From: Hermatobates lingyangjiaoensis
Taxonomy: Eukaryota > Arthropoda > Insecta > Hemiptera > Hermatobatidae
Reading direction: 5' to 3'
Assembly: GCA_026182355.1 (NCBI GenBank)
Contig: JAPFBL010000605.1
Span: 1-64,000 of the forward strand
Length of the DNA stretch: 64,000 nt
This document shows, in pieces, positions 1-11,381 of this stretch. Each line of letters opens with the position of its first letter. The stretch's first letter is position 1. Both the position numbers and the translations under genes were made by a program. The notes under the pieces are model-generated. The model worked only from the letters and a program-made list of their open reading frames with translations. It was not told the origin of the DNA and did no database searches.

Positions 1-1490
1 TTTAGCACAATATGTGACCCAGCGATCTGATTCCGATATAGTACGTGACCTAGCCTTTCGATTGTTACTTAGATGTGGCCTACCCATGTGATTGTTTTTC
101 AACATGGAATATGCCAATATGATTATTAGTTAGCACAGTATCTGGCCTATCCTTGATTCTGGTCTAGTACGTGACCTACCCTTTCGATTGTTACTTAGAT
201 GTGGCCTACCCATGTGATTGTTTTTCAACATGGAATATGCCAATATGATTATTATTAGCACAGTATCTAGCCTACCCTTGATTCTGGTCTAGTACGTGAC
301 CTACCCTTTCGATTGTTACTTATGATGTGGCCTACCCATGTGATTGTTTTTCAACATGGAATATGCCAATATGATTATTAGTTAGCACAGTATCTGGCCT
401 ACCCTTGATTCTGGTCTAGTACGTGACCTACCCTTTCGATTGTTACTTAGATGTGGCCTACCCATGTGATTGTTTTCAACATGGAATATGCCAATATGAT
501 TATTAGTTAGCACAGTATCTGGCCTACCCTTGATTCTGGTCTAGTACGTGACCTACCCTTTCGATTGTTACTTAGATGTGGCCTACCCATGTGATTGTTT
601 TTCAACATGGAATATGCAAATATGCTTATTAGTTAGCACAGTATCTGGCCTATCCTTGATTCTGGTCTAGTACGTGACCTACCCTTTCGATTGTTACTTA
701 GATGTGGCCTACCCATGTGATTGTTTTTCAACATGGAATATGCCAATATGATTATTAGTTAGCACAGTATCTAGCCTACCCTTGATTCTGGTCTAGTACG
801 TGACCTACCCTTTCGATTGTTACTTATGATGTGGCCTACCCATGTGATTGTTTTTCAACATGGAATATGCCAATATGATTATTAGTTAGCACAGTATCTG
901 GCCTACCCTTGATTCTGGTCTAGTACGTGACCTACCCTTTCGATTGTTACTTATGATGTGGCCTACCCATGTGATTGTTTTTCAACATGGAATATGCCAA
1001 TATGATTATTAGTTAGCACAGTATCTGGCCTACCCTTGATTCTGGTCTAGTACGTGACCTACCCTTTCGATTGTTACTTAGATGTGGCCTACCCATGTGA
1101 TTGTTTTTCAACATGGAATATGCAAATATGCTTATTAGTTAGCACAGTATCTGGCCTATCCTTGATTCTGGTCTAGTACGTGACCTACCCTTTCGATTGT
1201 TACTTATGATGTGGCCTACCCATGTGATTGTTTTTCAACATGGAATATGCCAATATGATTATTAGTTAGCACAGTATCTAGCCTACCCTTGATTCTGGTC
1301 TAGTACGTGACCTACCCTTTCGATTGTTACTTATGATGTGGCCTACCCATGTGATTGTTTTTCAACATGGAATATGCCAATATGATTATTAGTTAGCACA
1401 GTATCTGGCCTACCCTTGATTCAGGTCTAGTACGTGACCTACCCTCCAAATGTTGCTAGGGATGTGGCCTACCCATGTGACTATTGTTTA
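1..1490. repeat. ~126-bp satellite array with 4-unit higher-order period
   Basis: About twelve head-to-tail copies of a ~126-bp unit; the word gtacgtgacctaccc recurs near 167, 292, 419, 544, 670, 796, 927, 1050, 1178, 1304 and 1430. The array runs off the left edge and decays at its right end (about 1430-1490). Diagnostic variants recur every fourth copy, so the larger repeating block is about 504 bp. No coding potential. It could be pericentromeric, subtelomeric or a euchromatic satellite block; the sequence does not say which. Confidence 0.95.
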
Positions 1491-1978
1491 GTAGGTTCCC
1501 AACCCACGCGACTATTATTTACTATGTGGTGCATCATATTTTACATAGCTACTTAACATGAAAAAATATAATAATATCCAAAAGATAAAATAGGATATCC
1601 AAGTAAAAACACTTCCATTATGACTACTAGAATTGAAGTACCTAACCAAAAACTTTAATTAAAACTCCAAATCAGAAATTTGGAAAAATGTTTTGGAAAT
1701 CTTTTTCATAGAGTAAAAGATATTATAACTATGTTATAACACATTGTTAACACATCGATAACACTATGTGTTATAAATAATGTCTTAATTTAAATATATA
1801 GAAAGTTAAAAAAAAATTGAAACTATAGAAGAAAATAATCACAAACTATGAAAAATTAAAGGTAAAGCTTTCAAATTACTCCCAATCAAAGGGTATTACA
1901 CAGTTTTACAAAAACTTTGATGGGTAAAAAAGGGTAAGCTATTAGAATTGTATGACAAACCGTGTGAAACATGTAGAT
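1491..1978. other. AT-rich spacer, nothing recognised
   Basis: Low-complexity AT-rich DNA between two tandem arrays. No open frame of note, no RNA gene and no transposon terminus seen. Confidence 0.6.
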
Positions 1979-2545
1979 TGCGTACTTAAGCATGTGGTAG
2001 ACTATCCTAAACAGGTAACCATGTAGTAGACTAACTCCAACAGGTAGACCACGTATTTAATCATGTGGTAGACTACTTCCACAGGTAACTATGAGCTAAA
2101 CCATATAGTAGACTACCTTCAACTGGTAGACCGCGTATATAATCATGTGGTAGACTATCTTAAACAGGCAACCCCGTACTTAAGCAGTGGTAGACTACCT
2201 CCAACTGGTAGACCACGTATATAACCATGTGGTAGACTATCCTAAACAGACAACCACGTACTTCAGCATGTGGTATACTATCCTAAACAGGTAACCATGT
2301 AGTAGACTAACTCCAACAGGTAGACCACGTATTTAATCATGTGGTAGACTACTTCCAGCAGGTAACCATGCACTTAATCATATAGTAGACTATGTGGAAG
2401 ACTACCTTAAACAGACAACCGCGACCTTAAGCATGTGGTAGACTACCTCAAGGTACTTAACCATGTCGTAGTACCTCCAACAGACAGACCGTGAACTTAA
2501 GCATGTGATGGACTACTTCGAACAGTAAACATGAACATAAACTCC
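1979..2545. repeat. Degenerate ~41-bp tandem array
   Basis: About fourteen diverged copies of a ~41-bp unit built on catgtggtagactac followed by an acaggtagaccacgta-type half. Starts are visible near 1991, 2021, 2063, 2102, 2144, 2185, 2226, 2267 and 2296. Some copies are shortened to ~29 bp. The unit differs from the 126-bp satellite at the window edge. The array fades into unique sequence by 2550. Confidence 0.85.
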
Positions 2546-3247
2546 ATAGTAGAAATCTCAACCGGCACACTAGCCAATTTACGACCAAAGCCGCCCTTTA
2601 GTGTACTGCAGTACACGTCGTAATTAGTAGTCCAGACCACAACCCACTAATATTGAATTATGGTATTACTCAGTAGGTAAGGTCAAGAAGTATGTCGACT
2701 AATATATTAGTCTGTCTTGTGGCAGAGTCGTTTTCGCGGCCATATGGTCTTATAGGTCAAGAATTATATAATGGTTCGTACTTCCAGCCAGATGTCGTGG
2801 AAGGGAGTCAAAAGGAGGGATAAGGTTTTACAGGAGTGTTATGTAGATTGGGATAGGTTTATGTTTGGATTACGGATATGAAGCAGGACACTTCGATATG
2901 TACATAGATTTTTACTACATTGACTATAGTTGAAGTAATGAAGAGATGAGTGGAATCATATCTCATATAAAATGAAAGCACATCAGTGGATCTAACACTA
3001 AATATACCAGTTGTAGCCTTATGTATAAAATTTATCTTTACTGGCGAATAAATATATTCGATTTCATTTAAGAGTCCATATCAAAGATGATGACTAACAG
3101 TTCGAAATAATAATATGGTGGACTATCATTTCAAGGGATCGATCTCCGAAACCTGGTATTATAAAAACTGAAATTAGGATATAAGTATACTCGTTTGTGA
3201 TTAAGTGTGGTGGACGTTTACCTGAGGGCGGAGAGGTGGGGGAGAAG
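2546..3247. other. Downstream flank of the DHHC gene
   Basis: Mostly unique AT-rich sequence on the 3' side of the minus-strand palmitoyltransferase gene, so it should contain that gene's 3' UTR. No canonical AATAAA on the minus strand was found close to the stop codon. No other feature recognised. Confidence 0.4.
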
Positions 3248-4918
3248 TCAGCGAATGAGGGGTGAAGTGACAGGCAGGCGAGGATGTCTGGCGAGCCGGT
3301 GAGGAGTAGGAGGATTGGAAAGTCCCGACTCGTGGATAGGTGACAGGGTGGGCGACATGGGGTTGGACTTTCGCCTTCGGCGCGACCTTCGGCGGGCAGG
3401 CTTTTGTACTGCGGTGAGGACTTCGTTGAGCTCTTGAAGAGAGACTGAGTTGACTTGCCTTCTTGCTGGAGGCGGAAGAGCAGGGAGACTGGTGGTCCTT
3501 TTTGGTCTAGAAAAGGTCTCGTTACTCCTCATTGTAGGTCTCACTTGATTTCTTCGAACAGGAGAACTTCTTAACTGGCTACTTCTGCACAGTTTCCAAT
3601 ACCATGGTCTTTTCATTTTCTTTTTCATTTTTCTTCTAGCAGACTTTCTCTTGTAGGCATCTATTTGTTCTTTAAGCGTGGGGTCTGCCTTCATCATTTG
3701 ACAATACCTGCACCCGGGGCATGTCTTCCTCACAACTAATTCTTTCTGACCAACTCTTTCAGAAATAGATGAAACACCGTTTTCAAGAGGGAAAGTATTT
3801 GTCCGCTTCAATGCTGATGACGTGATGTACGTTTTGTCGGGTGGAAGTGGAGTTCTAACAGTAGCAAAGGACTCCCTGCTAGATAGTTGTGCATCGTGTC
3901 GTGAACGTATATCCAGGCTTCTCTTTTGTGGTCGACGAACAACTTTCCAACAAGACATAAAAACACTCGAGTTCGAGGAACTCTTAGTTAAACTTCTTTC
4001 ACCGATAGAAGTACCTTCTGAATAACTACTTAATGGCCCACCATTTTCTGACTGTACAGTAAAAACTGGCTCGGATGAATTACTCTTTGGATGGACACTG
4101 GAACGGTTCTTTAAGGATGCGTTCTCTCTGTAGTTGCGTATGTATTCGTAAGTAGTAATGCCTTTGTAAGAAATATATACGTGGAATACACAAAGATGAA
4201 GGAGGAGACCAGCAGCTATGGCCGCCAAAGCTCCGACAAATCCAACTAGGGTAAGGAAGACACTAGGCTCAAGGGCGAACATATTGAAGGAACTGGGCTC
4301 GTATTCAGTGCCGTCAAAGGGCGAGTAATACCAGATGGCAAGCCATGTTTGGTCGACGTGATAGCATACAAGGACGGCCACTGACAGTACGACGATTAGA
4401 AAACAAGCAAGGGCAGCTGAAACGACACATACAAGGAAAGCAGCGTAGTTACGACCCCCGATGCAATGGTTGAGCCATTTGCAGTGATGGTCAAACCGCC
4501 CCACACACTTGTTGCAGACACTACAATGTTTGGTTCGGGGTCCAGATGTTTTGATATTGCAGAGATGACATCGGCCATTTTCAATAACATGAGCATGCTT
4601 GGTTCTATCGAATTCTGGGACGGCAGTTGAGGACGGACCAAGTCGTCTTAACTCAGGATCAGCGGGATCAAGTGTCAGAGCGACAAGGTGAGCAACAGCA
4701 TGGAGTAGAAATAGACTTGCAAGAAGGGAAAAGAACAGAGGCCAAAGGGAGGGTGAGAGAGCGGGTACGATGAGAAGAAAGGCGGCTGCTGCGAAGACAG
4801 CCATCAGGAACCATCCAAGCAGCTGCTGAGGGTGAAGCGGCGGCTGGAGGCCGTGCAGCCGTCGCCAGCGGCGGTGCTCGGGGGCGGCCACGGGCGCCGC
4901 GCACCACGGCCCCTCCAT
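3248..4918 (-). CDS. ZDHHC1: DHHC palmitoyltransferase, ZDHHC1/11 type
   Basis: Predicted membrane-bound protein S-acyltransferase (556 aa) that would attach palmitate to cysteines of target proteins, probably at ER/Golgi membranes. Membrane segments are visible at about residues 33-55, 58-83, 161-188 and 219-248. The cysteine-rich domain (117-162) lies between the second and third and contains HCSVCNKCV and the catalytic DHHC (143-146). A TTYE motif (255-258) follows the fourth segment, as in the family. The ~300-residue tail is Ser-rich and basic, with a Cys cluster CPGCRYC (400-406). The start is the first in-frame ATG after an in-frame stop near 5054; a GTG further upstream is not credible in a eukaryote. 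The whole CDS is one exon and its 5' third is GC-rich. The N-terminal order and short loops suggest the ZDHHC1/ZDHHC11 branch; another DHHC subfamily is possible. 5' UTR introns cannot be excluded. Confidence 0.9.
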   Translation of the reverse strand: MEGPWCAAPVAAPEHRRWRRLHGLQPPLHPQQLLGWFLMAVFAAAAFLLIVPALSPSLWPLFFSLLASLFLLHAVAHLVALTLDPADPELRRLGPSSTAVPEFDRTKHAHVIENGRCHLCNIKTSGPRTKHCSVCNKCVGRFDHHCKWLNHCIGGRNYAAFLVCVVSAALACFLIVVLSVAVLVCYHVDQTWLAIWYYSPFDGTEYEPSSFNMFALEPSVFLTLVGFVGALAAIAAGLLLHLCVFHVYISYKGITTYEYIRNYRENASLKNRSSVHPKSNSSEPVFTVQSENGGPLSSYSEGTSIGERSLTKSSSNSSVFMSCWKVVRRPQKRSLDIRSRHDAQLSSRESFATVRTPLPPDKTYITSSALKRTNTFPLENGVSSISERVGQKELVVRKTCPGCRYCQMMKADPTLKEQIDAYKRKSARRKMKKKMKRPWYWKLCRSSQLRSSPVRRNQVRPTMRSNETFSRPKRTTSLPALPPPARRQVNSVSLQELNEVLTAVQKPARRRSRRRRKSNPMSPTLSPIHESGLSNPPTPHRLARHPRLPVTSPLIR

Positions 4919-5500
4919 CGGCCACTGACTGCCGCCGTCTCCCCCTCTATCGACCGCCCCCACCACGCCGCCGGCCCCCCAATCAATCTCCCACTCGCGC
5001 TCTCCGCAAACAAAATTAACAAAAACTATTTCACCTACTCTAAATCGCCATTCTTACACATCCCATTACATCAGTCTTACTCCGCACACAACATTCCCTC
5101 CAATAAGCAAAAAACAAAAATTCAACAAACCTCACTGGAACAAGGCGGTCTAAAAAACATTTCAATCTCCTTCGGAGTCTTCACTCGATGAGTAAGCAGA
5201 TAACGTTTTCTGTTTTACACGAAGTCCACCTATTACACACATCCCAATGATTTCAATAATCAAATAAAAATTAAATACGCTGACAAAATAAACCACTCAA
5301 AAATACTTTCAAAAAGAATATTTACTATAAATGTCGAATGCTTAAAATAACTTCAACCTACATATCTCTGTTTACAAGTATTATGTAGATATTTTCAAGT
5401 ATTATTATTTTTCAATAATAAAATTAAACTCTGGTTACTGACGTTTCAGATTTATTTTCAAACCTCTTTCACAAGCATAAATAACAATTACTTTGAGTCG
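4919..5500. other. Probable promoter/5' UTR region of the DHHC gene
   Basis: The first ~100 bp upstream of the ATG are GC- and CpG-rich and then drop abruptly to AT-rich sequence. This would fit a CpG-type promoter or 5' UTR, but no TATA box or transcription start can be assigned. Confidence 0.3.
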
Positions 5501-5675
5501 GTTCAAGATTTTTAGGAGTTAAGATTGTTAGTTCGTTTAAATAATGTAAGTGTAATTTTTTTATTCAAAAAAATTCTTAGTTCTGCCTATAAAAAAAGGT
5601 TTTAAAATAAAACCGAAACATCGGCAACGAGAGTTAGATTTCAAATCTAAAAAAATTGACCGAATCCCGATTACT
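5500..5675. repeat. Foldback remnant, PLE-like core (family F)
   Basis: A half-palindromic repeat whose relative lies at 9600-9775. Both contain a short hairpin of gttttaaaataaaacc type followed directly by GAAAC, and both arms match a sequence near taatcgggattcgg. The order TGA..A-hairpin-GAAAC recurs in many other repeats of this window. Called a repeat on the shared sequence; the PLE link is inference. Confidence 0.5.
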
Positions 5676-5865
5676 TAATACACCTACATATATATACATA
5701 TATTATATATAATAAAGGAACAACAAAACCTTCGACTAGACTACTAAGATAATATTAAAAATAACGGTATATATATATATAATATATATATATATATATA
5801 AAATTTTTATTTAAAAAAGTCCGCTGGACCGTTTCTTTTAATTGTATGTATATATATTATATATA

Positions 5866-5897
<32 letters not shown>

Positions 5898-5960
5898 ATA
5901 CACATTGCATTATATATATGTATTATATATATATATAAACTATATAATTTTGTATATATA
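5670..5960. repeat. TA-rich simple repeats with 33-bp PLE-associated block
   Basis: Several long (TA)n tracts. Between them lies a block containing gtccgctggaccgtttc (about 5815-5847), found again at 11316-11348, also next to (TA)n. The block can form the small hairpin GTCC-gct-GGAC. Dispersed-repeat terminus inserted at TA microsatellites is the likely explanation. Confidence 0.6.
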
Positions 5961-6419
5961 TAAAGAAAAAATCAATGTTACATGAGGATAATTTGTCAAA
6001 TTACACAGAAAGAACACAGACAGAGAACCGATGTAATTCACTCCTATATTTTAACTCTCATCGTTGTCAGGAGACGAACTTAGCAGTCAGGAAAAAAGTT
6101 TTAAAAACTTTAAGTTAATTAATAATTATAAAATATTAAAAAAAATTATACTTTTCTAAATTCATGCATAAAACAATAAATTCATAGAAATCGGTTTAGC
6201 AAATAGTATGAACAATTCCATATTTATTTGGTAGGTTAATTCAAACAAAGAGCAATTCAGTAGATATTAAGCACAGATACTCTACAATACAGGATGACAA
6301 AAACAGTTATGCCTGTATTTTTAACAAAAAAAAAACCTCTCAAATCGTTTATTGTTATTTTTTCCTGACCAGTAGAAAGCTGTGTACAATGAGTGGGTTA
6401 GGTTACGGAACACAGATAG

Positions 6420-6560
6420 GCCGAATATTGGGCCCTTTGTAATATCACACAATGAAGATTGATTCTTCGTTAGGAGTCTTAAATTTTTGCCTAACTCAAG
6501 TGTATTTAGAGTAGGGATCTTTAACGAGTACCTGACATCGTATAGGCTCTAGCACGATGT
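6420..6560 (-). repeat. Truncated tRNA-derived SINE
   Basis: Matches the body of the SINE copies at 6690-6975, 21838-22193 and 29065-29425 (shared words ctcaagtgtatttaga and gggatctttaa). It lacks the tRNA-like head. Confidence 0.65.
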
Positions 6561-6689
6561 ATCACTTTAACTGTATTAAACATCTAAAAGCAGCTATTAA
6601 TTTATTATAAACATGCTATTCTAGTTATTTTATAAATACTAGTTCTATATACTTCTTTTGAATTATAGTAGTAGTATGTAACCCTTTAG

Positions 6690-6975
6690 GTTCCAGTGGC
6701 TGTCCCAAATTGGAACACACATGGACTCTTTGTGATACCACACAATGAGGATTGATTCTACATTGGTAGTCGTAAATTTTGCCTAACTCAAGTGTATTTA
6801 GAGTAGGGATCTTTAATGGCTACCTGAAATCATACAGGTTTGAGACCGAAGGTATAGCGTCCTCTCCGAGGGATGTCGTGCCCCCCCCCCCCCCCTGTGA
6901 ATAAATCGAAGGCCAGAATGATTATTGAACCTAGACCTACAATTCCACAGACGAGTACGTTGCCTCTGGGCCAGG
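6690..6975 (-). repeat. tRNA-derived SINE with poly-C insertion
   Basis: Minus-strand SINE copy: body at the left, tRNA-like head at the right end (ggccaggaac region). In place of the usual sequence near the head is a run of about 16 C (6881-6896). A second long C run (7018-7037) lies just outside. Both are unusual in such AT-rich DNA. Confidence 0.75.
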
Positions 6976-7509
6976 AACTATTTTTTGCTTCCCGAGGAGG
7001 TCCTAAATTTGCCTTCCACCCCCCCCCCCCCCCCCCCACAACTAGCTGTTGACAATAATTTAATATTCAAAACTCCAGAATGTCATGAAAATATTTATTT
7101 TCACAGAACTATAATCAAAGATCTAATTCTAGACTGCTGTTATTACTCCCAGACTTTCATCTTATTACAGTACTCGTATACATATACACTCATTATCAAA
7201 GAAAACTTAAGATTTTTCATAACAAAAACATATAATACAAATCATAAAAAAAATTGTTTAATTACATTAACTAGATAAGCGAATAAATATAATAAATTTT
7301 CAACCCCATCAAAAAACTAGTTCTTAACACTTTAAAATAAATTGATTTTTAATTTTCAAATAATAAAGATTTTCAAAAAGTTTTTGAAATAATATTTAAT
7401 GAGAAATTGTATCCATTGCCCATCAATCCTTTAATATTCAACACTCCAGAACGTTTTGAAAATATTTATTGTCATGGAATAACAACCAAAGAACTAATTT
7501 TAGACTTAA

Positions 7510-7720
7510 AAAAAATTAGTTGTAGGGTAAAAACCTAATGAAATGGTCTCCACATATAAAAATTTAATCGTATAAACAACGCGTTTCGAACACGTAGTGT
7601 CCTTCTTCAGGCATTACGATTACTTATACGATTAAATTTTTATATGTGGAGACCATTACATTAGCTTTTTTACCCTACAATGAGTAAATACCTCACAATA
7701 ACTGATTGCAGTACGCTAGA
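7510..7720. repeat. Foldback element, family B (PLE-like)
   Basis: Inverted repeat: the sequence around gtctccacatataaaaa (about 7542) is repeated in inverse orientation around 7640. The arm contains aacaacgcgtttcgaac followed by the complement of a CTGAAGA-type core. It ends in taccctacaatgagtaaata, the typical right end of this family. Confidence 0.75.
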
Positions 7721-9514
7721 AATAGAAAAGTAGTTTTGAAAATTTTAAAATGAATTTATTTTTAATTTTCAAATAAATTAGTTTAAAAATATTATTACAC
7801 AAATAAAAGATAAAAACAATTACGACCTTAAAAACTCATCTTGGTAAAAAATTGCCAATTTTTTGATAGCTTTTTATTATTTTATTTTTTTTTCTATTTT
7901 TACCTGTTTTGATCTATTGCCGTGTACCTAAGCCTTTCAGCCAAACCTGTTTTTGATCGCTGTTCACTCTAGCTTTCCAACCATTTACACTATTAGATCA
8001 AATCAGGCCGACTATTTAACGTGTTGCCCTTTTTGTCACCACCAAGTTTAGCACAATATTGCATAAAAGAATTTATATAGTGAATATCAATACTAAACAT
8101 CTATTGGAATACCGTAATAACTGTACTCCCTTGAAGGGGCCAAGTATTGCATAACAAGCAGCGTTCTTGGTTTTACTGAAGACTACACAATGTCGAATAT
8201 GGCAATGAAAATAAATTGTTTTGTGGTAAACGGAAAACCTTGTGTATCGGTGTTCATAAGGATACTCATATGCAATTGCTTGTCCATATCACAACATTTT
8301 CAGCCAAACCACGGATTTTCTATTTTTAACCCCACCCCTCCCCCATGCTACCCCCTGGCACGTACCACCCCTTGGCATGTACCGCCCCTCTACCCTTCCT
8401 ATGCCACTGCACTGGGCTTACCTGGCCCCACAAGAAAAAAGGGGTACTAGTTTTATGTAATAATATTTCATAAGAAATTGTTAGAATTAAACTTATTACA
8501 TAAAAAAAACACATATAGACTTCACTGGCATTCTTATATTACATTCAGGTGAGCCTAGTAGTAATGGTGCTTACCTAAAGGCGACAGATTCAACTCTCTG
8601 TAATAACTCTTAAGAGTTTTAATATGCTCTATAAGCAGGATAGCAATATCAGATGATAAATGTTCTCCACTTCTAGGGCGCTTCTCTCCATCCTATTCTG
8701 ATTCCTACAATCTAATCTTGAGATTCTGAAATATTTCAATCTTGATTACATTATGTTCATAACATCAACAACAAGGATGTTGACCACAAACAAAAAATAG
8801 CTGAATTAAATTAACTGGATACATAAATAAATATAATAAATTTTCAAGCCTATTAAATTCAAACCTAATTTTGAAAAATTTAAAAATAAATTTATTTTCA
8901 ATTTGCAAATTATTCCGTTTAAAAACAGTATAACACAAATAAAACATAAAAACAATAACGACCATAAAAACACATTTTGGTATAAAATTTCAAATTTTTC
9001 TTAGTTTTTTATTATTTCAATTTAACCATATGTGCCATATATGGTCGGTCACTTTGCGAGTATCCAAGGAGGCACATACTCATATCTGGTTTTTGAATGC
9101 GCATTGTAAACCAGGTCTGAACTTAAAAAGATAGGGCTGTTTCAAATCGTTAAATTTCATTTATTTATTTATATTAATTCACTTCTTACTATTTTGTATT
9201 AATATATTATTTATTATTATTATTATTATTTTTAAGTATTTGTTACTTATATTCCTGGATTTTCTTTAGTTTCAGTTATTTTTCTCTTAATTTTCTTAAT
9301 TCTTATTTTTTAAGTTTCATTATTTATATTTCCTCATTTTCTTCATTTTCACTTTCTATTTCTTAGCTCTCCGCTTATTCTTAGTTTATTTTTCATACTT
9401 GATTTGAACAGGGTACGCGTATGACAACACTGTTGGTCTCTAACCGTCGCTTCGCAAGTTCGCTTGGTGTCTCTATCCCAACTCTCCTGATGACGGTTCA
9501 ATCGAAAATCGAAA

Positions 9515-9600
9515 ATAAGAAATGGGAAAACAAGACTAAGATCTTCCAACCGTAACAATCGGTTGGTCTTCGTCAGAGTCAAGAACCCAACTGAAACCAG
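9515..9600. repeat. Half copy of foldback family A
   Basis: Contains gaaatgggaaaacaagac, agatcttccaaccg and tcttcgtcagagtcaa, the left arm of family A, without its inverted partner. Confidence 0.7.
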
Positions 9601-9775
9601 TTTTATCGGGATTCAGTCAAATTTTCTAGGTTCAACAATTTTCTTACTCAAAAAATTCTTACTTCTACCTATGAAAAATGTTTTAAAATAAAACCGAAAC
9701 GTCGACAATGAGAGTTTGATTTTTGAACCTAGAAAATTTGTCTGAATCCTGATTAGATAGCACACCTATTCTATC
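9600..9775. repeat. Foldback remnant, family F
   Basis: Palindromic arms (gattcagtcaaattttctagg / cctagaaaatttgtctgaatc, a few mismatches) enclose a hairpin followed by GAAACGTCG. Related to 5500-5675. Confidence 0.65.
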
Positions 9776-9954
9776 AAAACGGTCGATATATTATTGAATC
9801 TGTAATATATATAATTGAAAATGACACTAAACTTAGTTGTTACCTGTTTCTTAACAAGTTTTTCCAATTTTTCTAAATAACACACTCGTTATTTCGTCTA
9901 CACTATAATTTAATTTTGAACCATTTACTTTATGCTGTAGATAACTCTCTGATG

Positions 9955-10115
9955 CCATTGTATTTTTTTTAGTTAATAGCTGAAGAAAAGTACTACGTAC
10001 TTGAAACCTGTTGATTATATTATTAAACTTTTATATGTGTAAACTATTTCATTAACGTGTTTACCCTACAATTAGTAAATAAATACCACATAGAAACTGG
10101 TTGCACTACCTTAGA
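9955..10115. repeat. Partial foldback family B
   Basis: Carries the right half of family B only: a CTGAAGA-type core, then cttttatatgtgtaaac, taccctacaattagtaaat and a degenerate gcactaccttagaa terminus. Confidence 0.6.
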
Positions 10116-10984
10116 ATTAAATATTAGACACTAGTACAGCAAGAAATACTAAAACTTTTCATTTAAATAAAACTTGTTCCAAATAACAAATGAGCCAAAC
10201 TGTTTCTCCTTTAAACAGAACAAAGGGAAAAAATGTCTATAAGCATTGAAATTCAAAAATCGTTCAAGCAATTAACACCTTTTACAAACAGATTATAAAA
10301 TGACTTTGGTAATTTCAATTAAAAGGCAAAAAATATCTCTGTTTAGTTAAAACAAAAAAAAACAAATCAATATTAATTAAATCCACTGTTAATTGTATAA
10401 CATATTAATTCAATTATTGTTTAAAGACCTTTCAAAAGTAAATCAACTATATTCAAAATGTAAACAAAAGTTTTTTTTGATTCTGTTCAACAAAAACTAT
10501 TAATTTTAACCTGTCAAAAACACAAATAATTATTAGTGTTTCAAGCAAGAAGTTTAGACAATGTTACTATAAATGGAGCAAAACTTAACTGATACTGCAA
10601 AGCAATTAGTCAAGGGCATGGTTTATTTCATTATAAGTTGTGAAATATTGAACAAAAAGAGGGCAATATATTTCAGTTAACTGTTTACTGTGGGATGACA
10701 GTTAGGAATGAAAATACAAGAAGAAATGAGAAATGTTTAAATAAAATGTGGAAGAGTTTTTTTTTTTTAACTAAATTAAGTTAATTTGTTCTTATGTCTG
10801 AGAGAATTTATACTGTTTGATTTCGATTTAGTGTCAACAAACAACAATGATATCAAGGGCAGTGGACATTTTTTTTATCATATTTCAATCAAAACTTTAT
10901 ATTAATTATTATGCACCAGTTCAACACCCATCACTTTACCCACAAATATAATAACTTTATGACACACACATACACACACACACA

Positions 10985-11250
10985 AACTTCTTATTGTGGT
11001 TTGATCATATATACATATATATAAAGATTTCACATAAACACGTGAAACAACAATCAATGATCAAACCACAATAAGAAATGGGAAAACAAGACTAAGATCT
11101 TTCAACCGTAACAAGCGGTCTTCGTCAGAGTCAAAAACCCAACTGAGTTGGGTTTGGGTTTTTGACTCTGACGAAGACCGCTTGTTACGGTTGAAAGATC
11201 TTAGTCTTGTTTTCCCATTTCTTATTGTGGTTTGATCATATATATATATA
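10985..11250. repeat. Foldback element, family A
   Basis: Near-perfect palindrome. The left arm (from tgatcaaaccacaataag, 11057) and right arm (to cttattgtggtttgatca, ~11238) meet around cccaactgagttggg (11141). The right arm holds CTGACGA, one A, the hairpin gaccg...cggtt and GAAAG. (TA)n flanks both sides. Confidence 0.85.
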
Positions 11251-11350
11251 TATACTATGTGGATGTGAGTTATGTCTGTGTCTTTCTGTGTGTTTCCTTC
11301 GTTTTTTATTTTATTGTAAAAAAGTCCGCTGGACCGTTTCTTTTAATTGT

Positions 11351-11375
<25 letters not shown>
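11250..11375. repeat. PLE-associated block with GTCCGCTGGAC hairpin
   Basis: Contains ctgtgtgtttccttcg, echoed near 58640 beside another hammerhead-like core, and the 33-bp block shared with 5815-5847, followed by (TA)n. Confidence 0.5.

Positions 11376-11381
<6 letters not shown>

Noticed and set aside
4919..4966. Upstream GTG as start of the DHHC protein
   Set aside because: Eukaryotic nuclear genes do not normally use GTG; the first in-frame ATG is at 4918.
4832..5191. 119-codon plus-strand frame over the DHHC start
   Set aside because: Antisense shadow of the GC-rich 5' end of the palmitoyltransferase; no motif of its own.
8326..8514. C-rich stretch with a Gly-rich reverse frame as a gene
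   Set aside because: Composition-driven frame; no motif, no splice or start context, and similar C-rich repeat DNA occurs elsewhere.
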